The notes under the pieces: generated by a model
Seen by the model: only the letters and a program-made list of their open reading frames with translations
Database searches by the model: none
What the model was told of the DNA's origin: nothing
Shown here: positions 33,735 to 43,328 of the stretch, piece after piece
How the letters are laid out: the number at the start of each line of letters is the position of its first letter
How positions within the stretch are numbered: position 1 is the first letter of the stretch
Assembly: GCF_026151205.1 (NCBI RefSeq)
Contig: NC_087072.1
Location: 13,678,169 to 13,742,168 of the forward strand
Length of the DNA stretch: 64,000 bases
Direction: 5' to 3'
DNA from: Bolinopsis microptera
Taxonomy: Eukaryota > Ctenophora > Tentaculata > Lobata > Bolinopsidae
Translations under genes and position numbers: made by a program

Positions 33735-33847
33735 TGTCACTATATGGTGCTGTCACTATATAGTGCGTTTTTTACACTATATGGTGACAAAGATCAGCTG
33801 TCATTATAAAGTGCTTGTCACTATATAGTGTTGTCACTATATAGTGC
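33735..33847. repeat. Cluster of CACTATATAGTG palindromes
   Basis: Six near-copies of the 12-bp palindrome (CACTATATAGTG or with GG) within 110 bp, just inside the right inverted repeat of the giant element. Function unknown. Confidence 0.7.
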
Positions 33848-34799
33848 GATTACCCCCAAAACCGCTAATTCCCTCTTTTCATAGTTTCAGGACCGTTCTA
33901 ATACATACTCCTATACCTGAATTGACGAGTAATCCAGTACAGTAGGAAAGTTAACTTTGTAGCTTTTCAGAAAGTTAACTTTGTAGCTTTTTAGAAAGTT
34001 CGGAGTAATCACTCAGGTATAGTATCTCACAACGAAGCCCAATCTACATCCAAAATAAATGAAGTTATAAGCAATAAATAGGCAGTTATTGCTCAATTGA
34101 GCTGAAGTTAAGTGTGTTTATTTCTCCACGGGCTAGTCCATCGGAGCTTTCCCAAGGTAGGTTTTAACCAATCTCATTTCTTGACTGTTTTGTATCCTTT
34201 AATCAGATAAGGGAGGGGAAAGTGATGTCCACTATAACATCATGGCCCCCATTATACAGTCCTACCTGTGAAGCTATGATCTGGGATATTCACCTCATTA
34301 GCAGGTACAATCTAGGGCTTAGTACGACAATTAACCCCCATGTTATTATACTGAGATCAATTGACTCAGTGTAATTGCATGGGGGGTCAATTGTAAGCCG
34401 GGGGGCTTACAATAGGGGGGGGGGGGGTTCATTTGTCGCCCGCCCGCTTCAATCTCCCCGTCCCCAAAACTGCTTCCCTCTTTTCAGAGTTTCAAGACCA
34501 TTCTCACACATTCTCATATACCTGGATTGACGAGTAAACCAGTACAGTAGGGAGTAAAACGAAAGATTAGTTGTCGTTTTAGCTTATTAGAAAGTAAACT
34601 TTGTAATAATAAATTAGTTACGAAGCACACTGTACATCCAAAATAAATGAAGTAATAAGCGATAAATAGTTATTGCTCAATTGAGGTGAAGTTAAGTGTG
34701 TTTATTTCTCCACGGGCAGGTTCATCAGAGCTTTCCAAAGGTAGGTTTTAACCAGCCATCTCATTTCTGGAATTTTTTGTAGCTTTTAATCAGATTAAC

Positions 34800-35097
34800 C
34801 CCCCAGTTCCATAGCGGATATTATGCCAAATTATTAGACGGAGGTCCATTTCTACGGTGATGATTCTCCGGCTCCGTCTACTGTATTATACGGAGATGAA
34901 GCTCTCCGGGAATTTCTCGGAGATTGTAGCAGTTTGTGGCAATTTCTTTGCACTTTGCTCTGTGAGAATCAACAAAATTACTGTAGATGGTCTCCGGATA
35001 AGGTTATGGAACTGCAAACCGGAGAAATATTTGAAGAAATATTAGTTGACGATCTCCGTCCAATAATTTGGCATAATATCCGCTATGGAACTGGGGG
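34800..35097. mobile_element. About 300-bp MITE inside right inverted repeat
   Basis: Same MITE as 21741-22044, inverted. A partial copy follows at 35563-35752. Confidence 0.8.
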
Positions 35098-35146
35098 TAA
35101 AAAGGGGTAAATATATATTTACATCAAAAATTTCATTCGTACATCA

Positions 35147-35250
35147 CCGGAGTAGCTTAGCGGATAGGCGCTCGGCTAGCTCTGCGCGAGGTCGGGAGTT
35201 CAAACCTGCGTGAACACCGTATAAACTTTTACCCAGCACAATTTTTTTTC
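35147..35250 (+). repeat. tRNA-derived SINE in right inverted repeat
   Basis: A box TAGCTTAGCGG at 35153-35163 and B box GAGTTCAAACC at 35196-35206, spaced 33 bp apart as in tRNA promoters. Counterpart of 21590-21690. Confidence 0.7.
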
Positions 35251-35999
35251 ATGATAAATAGGAAATAAACCTTTGAACCTAGCGAGCTAGTAGCTTGAGC
35301 AAATAATTCAGATAGTAGCAAAAACTTGTGTAGTCCCAGTGCTCAGGTTTGAGGACATTGAAGAATAATCTGAGAATATCGCCGAAATCCACGACTATTT
35401 GCCGAAATCCACGACAATCCGCAAAAGCACTTGCAAGTTACAAAAAAGCTAGGCTTTGACTAGATAACCGACTCCAGTACTCAAAACTGAAATGGGCCTG
35501 GCTAGGTAACTCGAGCAGCGGTAATTTGACGATGAATTTTAGCAAGCTAGTCAATAAATAGATTTCTCGGAGATTGTAGCAGTTTGCGGCAGTTTCTTTG
35601 CACTTTGCTCTGTGAGAATCAACAAAATTACCGTAGATGGTTTCCGGATAAGGTTATGGAACTGCAAACCGGAGAAATATCCGAAGAAATATTAGTTGAC
35701 GATCTCCGTCCAATAATTTGGCATAATATCCGCTATGGAACTGGGGGTAAGAAGGGGTAAGGGGGGGGGGGGGGGGGGGGGGGGAGATGATGTCCGCTAT
35801 AACATCGGGCCCCCATTATACAGTCCTACCTGTAAAGATATGATCTGGGATACTCACTTCATTAGCAGGCACATAGAGGTTTCAGACAAATTCTATTGAC
35901 TTATTGACATTCCTACTATACCTAGTAATATTGTATTTATTATATTCTTTGCAAGAAATTAAAAGATGTAATATCCATGTATATTCTTGTGGTTATTGT

Positions 36000-36480
36000 A
36001 TAAATTGTATCTAAAGATTTTTCGCTGTCTCAGGTTTTCTTAAATTTTGTCTCAGGATTTTTCGCTGTCTCAGGTTTTCTTAAATTTTGTCTCAGGATTT
36101 TTCGCTGTCTCGGGATTTCTTAAATTTTGTCTCAGGTTTTTTCGCGCGTCTCAGGATTCTTAAATTTTGTCTTAGGTTTTTTCGCTGTCTAGGGATTTCT
36201 TAAATTTTGTCTCAGGTTTTTTCGCTGTCTCGGGATTTCTTAAATTTTGTCTCAGGATTTTTCGCTGTCTCAGGATTTCTTAAATTTTGTCTTGGGATTT
36301 TTCGCTGTCTTGGGTTTCCTTAAATTTTGTCTCAGGATTATCTGCTGTCTTAGGTTTCCTTAAATTTTGTCTTAAGACTTTTCGCTGTCTTAGCTTATTT
36401 TGACATCTCAGGTTCGCTTAAATTTTGTCTCAGCTTTTTTTGCAGTCTTAGCTTTTCTTAAGCAGTTTGTCTTAGGAATT
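36000..36480 (-). repeat. Subterminal 34-bp array (right)
   Basis: Complement of the left array: repeated 'ttcgctgtctcagg' with 'ttcttaaattttgtctc'. About 13 degenerate copies. Copies nearest the terminus are the most diverged. Confidence 0.85.
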
Positions 36481-36522
36481 TTTGCAAATCCAATCCTAAG
36501 ATCCAAGGCTGGGGGAGGCCTT

Positions 36523-37158
36523 TGTAAGTGCTTTTATTATAAATTTTATAGTGACCATCTTGTAGGATATCTCAAGGGGTGGAATCCCAAGCGCAACAGA
36601 GGTCAAATCTTTGGGAGGATGGTGAGTGGCCCCGCTTATCTTCAAGAGGACCATGGCATAAAAGTCTTTGAAAGTGTCGAGGTTGTCTTTTAGCCATATA
36701 GGAGCAGCATATAGAAGTTTTGTGAGTACCACTGTTCTGAAGAGCATTCTGAGTGAGCTTGTATTCAGACCTCTGTGGCGGGTGGAGTTTTGGGTGATCC
36801 TGTGCCAGGCAAACCAGCATTGCTTGAGTTTGAATTTTGCGTGACCCTTGAATGTGAGCTTGTTGTCGATTGTTAATCCGAGAACAGTTGATTGATACGT
36901 ATAGGTTATGGGTCTGCTGCCAATAATTAACGGACTTAAGGTTGTGACATCAGGTGCAGTTGAGGATGCTGGTGCGATCATTATGCACTCGGTTTTGTTT
37001 TTATCACAGTTCGGGATTAGTTTCCATTTACTGCACCAGACATGAAGGTATTTGCACATCAGCTGCATTATCCGGTGAGCACATATAGGATCCATGTGGG
37101 ATACTGCTATGCTTCCATCGTCCGCATATTTGAATAGACTTGAGTTAGAGCTGCATTC
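36523..37158 (-). pseudogene. RT-domain half of the non-LTR ORF2 split by the 16-kb element
   Basis: Before the first ATG the frame reads SSLFKYADDGSIAVSH, so the RT motif C YADD is present at about 37122-37108. Then follow CSKWKLIPNCDKNKTEC and STVLGLTIDNKLTFKGH (thumb). The LINE frame ends at the TGTA duplication and continues at 20305. It is 5'-truncated near 37158. Confidence 0.85.
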
Positions 37159-38722
37159 CAGTTGTTATTATATTAACAGTTACTATTGTAGCTCAAGATT
37201 TGAAATTTGTATTCCTTGTATTCCTTGTATTCCATTCAGCTGATGACGATTAACACATGTTTATTGAAAGCGTCTACAAGTTAAACCATCGTATCGCTTA
37301 TATGTTTCTAACCCAACTCCATTCAGTATTACATAAGGGATCATGTGTCAATATCATTCAATATAAACACAATGAAGCGATAGATTCAGGGGATGTAGAA
37401 TGATTTTCTTCATGAGGGGGCCGAAATCTTAGAGTTTTTCTAATTTAACACACGCTTTGGCCACAGCCTGAATTTCAAAAACAGCAAAACGTGATTTGGG
37501 CAATAGAGATCATTTTCAAGAACGGTTAAAATAATACGATTTTAAATGCATATTAGGGCCTGCAAGCAGCTCTTGCGAAATAAGTGTAGTTCGAAAAAGG
37601 GATGCATATAGGGACTACGGGTGGAAGATGAATAATTGATATTCCAACAGCATCTTGTTCCCTGCATTGTGCTGATTCCGGGAAGCATTTTGTTTACGCT
37701 CTCATCATTCTGTAGGATGAGATATCGTTCATTTAAAATTGGGTAATTATAGGCCTGTCAAGGATTTCAGCCTAATTAAGAGCTGATCAATTGCAGCTAG
37801 TTGTGCCATATAAGGGATAACTGAGGTCACGTGACATTCAGTCCTATCACGTGACCGCTAATCCTATCACGTGACCTTGATTCGTAAAGCCTCGGGCACG
37901 TGATCACATTCGTAACGTGTCGTATGCCGACTAGGAGATTTTGTGACGTCACCAGAGCTGAAGCTACTTGATCAGGCCTTATATGGAATAATATCGTGTA
38001 TCGGGTGTAATTGGACCCAATTAGAGCAGCTGAGCGCTCAATCTGGTACCACCTTCTGAAACCCAGCAGACAGCTGGCCCAGAGAATCGAAATTAGAAGG
38101 ATTTTTTATTGATGGAAATCGAAGCGGAAACCTTGTAACCCTATGTTTTCGATGACGCCGAACAAGATTAAACAGGTTATAATTGTCCTACTCTCGTGTA
38201 AATTGCTCTAAAACGTGATTGAAATTGTAATGATGCTATCAATTGTAATACAGTTTTTACATTAAGCTGAACGGCTGGCATTCCTGGGCCGCACTCATCC
38301 CAGATTGTCATTCCGCCGCAGCTTCAATTTATCTGGATATTACAGCCTGGGGTCCCCAGGTAACGACTGGAACCGCTATATCTGCCTAATCTCAGCTATT
38401 GTAAATAACGAAGCCTGTGATCCGCACATCAGGTATTGACCACATTGAACGGGCTTGAATCGAACAAGCCGTGTTATTAATATTAAAGATATTAATACCA
38501 AAAATCGTATTACTAGATTACCTTGTTGTCATTTGTGCGAAGTGCGTACTCTTTATACTGCAGTTTGAAGTGCATTACAGAGTTAATGTTATGTGTATTA
38601 TACAGTTACAGTTATGTAACTGTTGCACACAGTAAAACTTACTGCGATCGCGCTGATAAGAAGTGAACTGATAAGAGTCGAGTAAAATTGCAACGTAACT
38701 AAAATCAATGTAACACCGCTAT
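37159..38722. other. Non-coding region with E-box cluster
   Basis: AT-rich. No exon recognised except possible regulatory DNA (see 37825-37920). Confidence 0.4.
37825..37920. promoter_or_regulatory. Cluster of four CACGTG E-boxes
   Basis: CACGTG at 37828, 37848, 37868 and 37897. The first three lie in a TCACGTGAC context at exactly 20-bp spacing, followed by a degenerate 'taacgtgtc'. The spacing suggests either a short tandem duplication or an array of bHLH-zip (USF/TFEB/MITF-like) sites upstream of the gene remnant at 38723. Confidence 0.5.
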
Positions 38723-40081
38723 ATGAATAGTGATCATTTCTCAAATAGTTTTCTCAATATTGCAATGAAGTTGTCCGATTTTATTGATGGAACGTGTGAC
38801 AGCCTTCCATGTCACAGTCCTCCGTCAAACAAGGACATCCTTCGTTTTCTTTTGAGCCACAAGGAAAACCATGCGACTCATGTCGATTTAATGCTGGCCG
38901 AGGTTTCAAGTTTGATATTAAGTCATTACAGTACTCGATCGAAATGTACAGGCAAACGGACTTCTTTCAGCCTTGCAATATTGTCAAGTGAGTGCTAGTG
39001 TTTTTTAGGTATTTACCCTACAGCACAGGTTGTTCACGATACATCAGTCCGGTTTCAAACATATATTTTCTGCTGGGGGAAAATAAGAGAAATATAGCCG
39101 ATCGATCTTTCATAAATTAATCTACAGATGTTTGAAACCAAACCAATGACCAATGTTTCATGAACAATCTGTAGTTGTACTGTATGCATATTTATATTAG
39201 GCACTTAGTTTCTCTTATATTAATGTAATTTAGAAACTTTCTACATTTAATTGAGCAAAGACTGCACTTCATGCTGGCCAGAGCAATATTTCACACGAGA
39301 CTGCAGTATATTGCCGATCCAGCCACGTCGACGATGATCCCGTCAGTGATCTCATGATATTCATCTAGCAATGACAGCCCTTTTAGTTCTGGCAACAAGG
39401 TAAGAAAAATCGTTTTCATTTTATTTTGAAATGACAATATTAATGTAATTATAATTCAGGAAGATCAAGGGCCTCTACGACAAATTGAAAAAGCGTAAGA
39501 ACATGCGGAAAGGGAAACGATTGAAAATTTTGACTCCTTCTTGGACAAGGAGTTCCTTCTTGGTAGAGATCGTGCTGCAGACGATCACCATGTACCTGAT
39601 TCCCATGTTCCTGATCCATTACAGTAAGTTATATTAAGATAAGATACTGGGAGCGGATAAGACTGATAGATTATACACATGCTCTGATATATCTAAAATT
39701 CTTAAATAATATCTCTCTCGATTCTCGAATCAAGATTAGTTCGTTGATAGATGTAATGTTTACTCAGTAAAGCTTTAAAGTGATGTCAGGAATAATAAGT
39801 AAAAGTAAATCGGTCGGAAGGGAGTCTATGTTAGAATCAGAGTGGATGCAGGTTCACCGGAACTAGATTAAGATGTATAATATATAATATTTAAATCAAC
39901 TAAATAATCTAGAATTCATTCTTTTCAGGAATATGCGGGACAGGTTGACCAATCTTTCCACAAGAATGAGATCTCCTGAACAGTCACCATCCTCTTCGAA
40001 CTCCGGGAATATAACTGGATTAGCAGCAGATTACAACCAGCCTAGCTGTTCCTCAACTCCTGACGATGTCGACCCCATTCA
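38723..40081 (+). pseudogene. Decayed multi-exon gene of unknown family
   Basis: Three exon-like blocks with good borders: 38723-38987 (CAA|GTGAGT), 39460-39623 (TTCAG...ACA|GTAAGT) and 39929-40081 (TTTTCAG...TCA|GTAAGT). Sensible protein is spread over different frames: PPSNKDILRFLLSHKENH in exon 1; KKIKGLYDKLKKRKN across the first junction; ENFDSFLDKEFLLGRDRAAD later in exon 2; NMRDRLTNLSTRMRSPEQ in exon 3. At least two frameshifts are needed, so I call it a pseudogene. The layout faintly resembles a repeat-associated protein family common in cnidarian gene sets; this is memory only. Confidence 0.45.
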
Positions 40082-40106
40082 GTAAGTTCATCTAACTAAA
40101 TAAAAG

Positions 40107-40173
40107 CTGAAATTTTGTTCGAGAGAATGCAATATGCATCATGCATATTGCATTCTCTCGAACAAAATTTCAG
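40107..40173. repeat. Near-perfect 67-bp palindrome
   Basis: Two perfect 33-bp arms separated by a single base (40140). It lies just downstream of the last exon-like block. Confidence 0.92.
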
Positions 40174-41132
40174 TCAATTTGCTTCCAGAATTGAAATCTA
40201 GCAATGTGAAATGATAAATCCAGAAAGATTTTGATGTGGCAATTTAATTAAGGGTCAAAGGAAAAGTCCTGCGAATTTTGAAAAATATGCTTACAGTAAT
40301 GTGTAATGTCCAGCTCTCAAAGAGGGTACAAAATGCAAGGAGGGAGAAACTGGAAGAATTCTTGGAAAATTTGTTTTAAGGAATGAATTCCAGCAAATGA
40401 GGTAATGTAAATTTGGACAACAAGGGGCAAACTATGTCCTGCTAATTTACTCCCACAGCATAAAAGATTAATCAGTAATGTTATCTGAATTTTATAATCA
40501 CTAGGCTTCTGAACTTTTGCTGAATTTTGACATTCACACACCAAGACTTTAAATTTTATCAAATTACAAATTACTTTATATATACGTCTCTTATAACATA
40601 TTAAGTTAAAAAGTCTGGGGTGCCGTTGTAGGTTTACAACCTACGAGGACGCGCGCCGAGTTGGACTCGTCGACGGTATATGGAACAGATATTTTACGAG
40701 TATCACCCGTTAACTCACTGCTGCTCACTACTGCTTTGGGCGCGCGCGCGACAGCAGCAGTGAGCAGCAGTTAGTAGTTGACCATTGTTAATAATCCGGC
40801 CCGGCGCGTGCTACTTCGTAGCACTTGCCATCGGGCCATTTCGAGAAGAAAGCGGCGCGCGCTACTTCGAAGAAATTGTGACGAGTAACATCCGTCAAGT
40901 TAGTAGCAGTAAGCAGCAGTTTCTTTGCACTTAGCCGCTCCTGTGCATGTAGGTTTATAACCTACCAGGACGCGGCGACGCGCGCCGAGTTGGATCCTCG
41001 TCGACGGCCCTGTAATAATTGCATTTGAAACAAATATTTTACCGAGTATCACCCGTTAAGATTTTCAACAACAAATCAGCTTGTACGTATAATATGAAAT
41101 ATTGCATATTAGGATGTAAAAGTTTTAATACG
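40174..41132. repeat. GC-rich repeats flanking the gypsy element
   Basis: Two direct copies of a segment with 'gacgcgcgccgagttgga' and 'gagtatcacccgttaa' (about 40640-40715 and 40970-41060), and a segment at 40781-40905 repeated in inverted orientation at 50689-50800. No coding. Confidence 0.7.
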
Positions 41133-41940
41133 TGGTGTAGTTTTGTAGTCCTCAGTTTAGGTTTTATTTCACATTTTAATATTTAATTCATCGTTTTTTT
41201 GCCACTTTTATTTTAATGTTATCTCACGTTTCTATTTCATATTCGTACATTTACTTTCTTATCTTTAGTTCGTTCGGCCGTTTGTTTATTTATCACATTT
41301 TTACGAGCCCTATTTTAGAGATAAGGGAGAGATTTTGGAAAATAGACACTTCTGTAAATGTAACCGGGCATTCGTCGGGTTTTGAGTTATAAAGTTTTCG
41401 ACCGTTATACGAGAGCGTTTTATTTGGTACAGTACACTAAATTTAAGTCTTGTTTAAAACACAGACTCCGGCAGCCTTCCACCTTTCTTGTTTTTAAACA
41501 GACTGAGTCACCACATCGCAGCTCACCGGAGTTCACTGTCAGATCTACGTGCAGCCACTACCGCGAGTTGCTGAGTCCTCATCTCCTCGTTTACCGGGAG
41601 TTTAAATACTAGGTTTGTATCTTGTTTCAGACAGGTGCATCCGTAGCTCGTTTTATACAGTTGCGTTTATTTGACTCCTCGTTAATCGGGAGCAGTTCAT
41701 TTTAGCTTTAGGTTTAATTCCTCGTTCATCGGGAGTTGTCACTAAATTGCCAGCACATATCTCGTTTAAAACAGATATATCGTTCCTTACTCTTCGTTTA
41801 TCGGGAGCAGTTTATTAGGTTTTAGACCTTGTTTAATACAGGCTCAGTTAGTTCTAGTCGCCCTATCCTTTGACCAGGGAGCGCCCCGTTAAGGCCAGTC
41901 AAGCCGGTTGCCGTGTAATAGCCGTTTCGTTTTTACACCA
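41133..41940 (+). repeat. 5' LTR
   Basis: Starts TGGTGTAGTTTTGTAG and ends TTTTTACACCA. Contains repeated 'cctcgtt(c/t)atcgggag' motifs. Confidence 0.92.
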
Positions 41941-41957
41941 TCTGGAGGCCGTAATAA

Positions 41958-43328
41958 GTGGTCGTTATGGAAAGTCAGGGTAGAACGCTAGAGCTGCAGG
42001 CGGATATTACAAGCTTGAAGAAACAAAGAGCTGATGTGGAAGAACAAATCAGCAGGGCTGAGGCCAGTCTTAATGAACTGGAAACAGATGATATAGGTCC
42101 TATCAGAGAGAGGAAAATCGCGTTGTATGACATGGAAAAAGAGTTCAAACGAATAGGGAAATCCCTGGCTGAGAACACAGAAAGGTTGACTAATATGACG
42201 GTCAATGCTAAGGTTGAACTCAGTAGACGAGCTGTCAAAAAGGAAGCTGCTGAATGGTTACGTGACGACTCTGAAGTTAGTGTGGGCTCACCAGAGCTGA
42301 GTTGGCCACAGGAGAGAGCTCCACGTCAGTTCCACGGGAGTAAAGCTCCTCGTTACAGAAAGGGGGATGATTTTAGTACCTTTCTGCTACGCTTTGAGCA
42401 TCATGTCAGACTCTCCGGTATATGTGACAACCTAGATCTCAGAATCAGCGGATTAGTGGAGGACAATTCTCTGTTCAAGAAGATCTCTAACTTTCAGTTT
42501 ACTGGGGATGAAAAAAGAGATATTAAGAGATTTATTTCTGCCATTAAGACTAGGCTTTTCCCATCGACTGACACCCGGATAATGAGGACTAAGTTTGGTC
42601 GCATGAAACAGGAGACAGGAGAGTCAGTCGAACAGTTTTCGGAGCGAATACGTGACAGCGCGGAGATTATATTCTCGTCAAGACTAGAGCGAGAAGGAGC
42701 CGCTGTGACCGCCTTTATTTCTGGTTTATCTAACACAGCGATAAAACGTAGACTGTTGCAGATGGGAGACAGTGAAGATGAAAATCTGGATCACGTGACA
42801 CAGATCGCAGTGCAAGAGGAGCACATCTCACAGGCTCTGGAGGAGCAAGATGACAGTGTTTCACCGGTGGAGGAGTTCTCTGGAATGCCATTGTTCGGAG
42901 TTGGGAGCGAACCAGTGTCGGGAAATACAGGCTGTCAGAAATGTGGTAAACCGGGTCACGTGTCAGAAAACTGTTGGGCAGGAATCACGTGTCAGTTGTG
43001 TGACAAGACTGGGCATGTTGCCCGAGTTTGTAGAGAGATGGGTACAGCCAGCATTCCCAATAGAGGAAGAGGTGGATATAGGACGGGAAACTCCACTGCA
43101 CCTCCAGCTCCAAGAGGGAGAGCTGTCGTATGTTATGGTTGTCAGCAAGTGGGACATTACAGGAGAGACTGTCCGTCAAATAGATCTGGTACTTGGGGAA
43201 GTCGGGTTGAACGCCAGAGTGAGATGTTACAGGGGCAACACCAACAGATGAACTACCAGAATGAGCATTTAAACGGGTACGCGACTGGTTCAAACCTGAC
43301 CAATTACAGTCGCGGAGGAAGGTTCTAG
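41958..43328 (+). CDS. gag: Gag polyprotein of gypsy element
   Basis: 456 residues. It begins with a coiled-coil-like region (LQADITSLKKQRADVEEQIS), then a capsid-like helical domain (about 120-300). It ends with three CCHC zinc knuckles starting at C326, C345 and C392 (for example CQKCGKPGHVSENC). Packages element RNA into particles. The frame is intact. The pol frame overlaps its end in the -1 phase, so a -1 ribosomal frameshift is the likely link. Confidence 0.9.
   Translation: MVVMESQGRTLELQADITSLKKQRADVEEQISRAEASLNELETDDIGPIRERKIALYDMEKEFKRIGKSLAENTERLTNMTVNAKVELSRRAVKKEAAEWLRDDSEVSVGSPELSWPQERAPRQFHGSKAPRYRKGDDFSTFLLRFEHHVRLSGICDNLDLRISGLVEDNSLFKKISNFQFTGDEKRDIKRFISAIKTRLFPSTDTRIMRTKFGRMKQETGESVEQFSERIRDSAEIIFSSRLEREGAAVTAFISGLSNTAIKRRLLQMGDSEDENLDHVTQIAVQEEHISQALEEQDDSVSPVEEFSGMPLFGVGSEPVSGNTGCQKCGKPGHVSENCWAGITCQLCDKTGHVARVCREMGTASIPNRGRGGYRTGNSTAPPAPRGRAVVCYGCQQVGHYRRDCPSNRSGTWGSRVERQSEMLQGQHQQMNYQNEHLNGYATGSNLTNYSRGGRF

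Larger units (their letters stand above)
20310..36522. mobile_element. 16.2-kb giant terminal-inverted-repeat DNA element with TGTA target duplication
   Basis: Both termini read AAGGCCTCCCCCAGCCT inward (20310 plus strand, 36522 minus strand). The inverted repeats extend about 2.5 kb (to about 22840, and from about 34020). TGTA lies at 20306-20309 and 36523-36526. Deleting the element with one TGTA rejoins the flanking LINE frame through codons CTT-ACA-AGT with no shift, a strong internal test of the boundaries. The 11-kb core carries at least four spliced or large genes plus three LINE fragments. I see no integrase, no family-B polymerase and no tyrosine recombinase, so it is not a Polinton or Crypton. 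A TSD of 4 bp occurs in several DNA transposon groups (Sola, Ginger, Chapaev, some Academ), but none of their proteins is recognisable here. Confidence 0.9.
34020..36522 (-). repeat. Right terminal inverted repeat of the giant element
   Basis: Inverted counterpart of 20310-22840 with the same order of nested parts. A partial repeat of its inner segment lies further in (about 33870-34020). The poly-G run at 35761-35784 corresponds to the poly-C run of the left arm. Confidence 0.88.

Noticed and set aside
35147-35222. Functional tRNA gene
   Set aside because: A and B boxes fit, but the sequence does not fold into a clean cloverleaf by eye, is duplicated inside both transposon arms and continues into SINE-like sequence.
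20310-36522. Polinton/Maverick assignment for the giant element
   Set aside because: The target duplication is 4 bp, not 6. There is no retroviral-type integrase, family-B polymerase, packaging ATPase or capsid-like gene, and the termini differ.
41382-41612. 76-codon ORF repeated exactly at 49751-49981
   Set aside because: Both copies lie inside the LTRs. The identity reflects LTR duplication rather than a gene.
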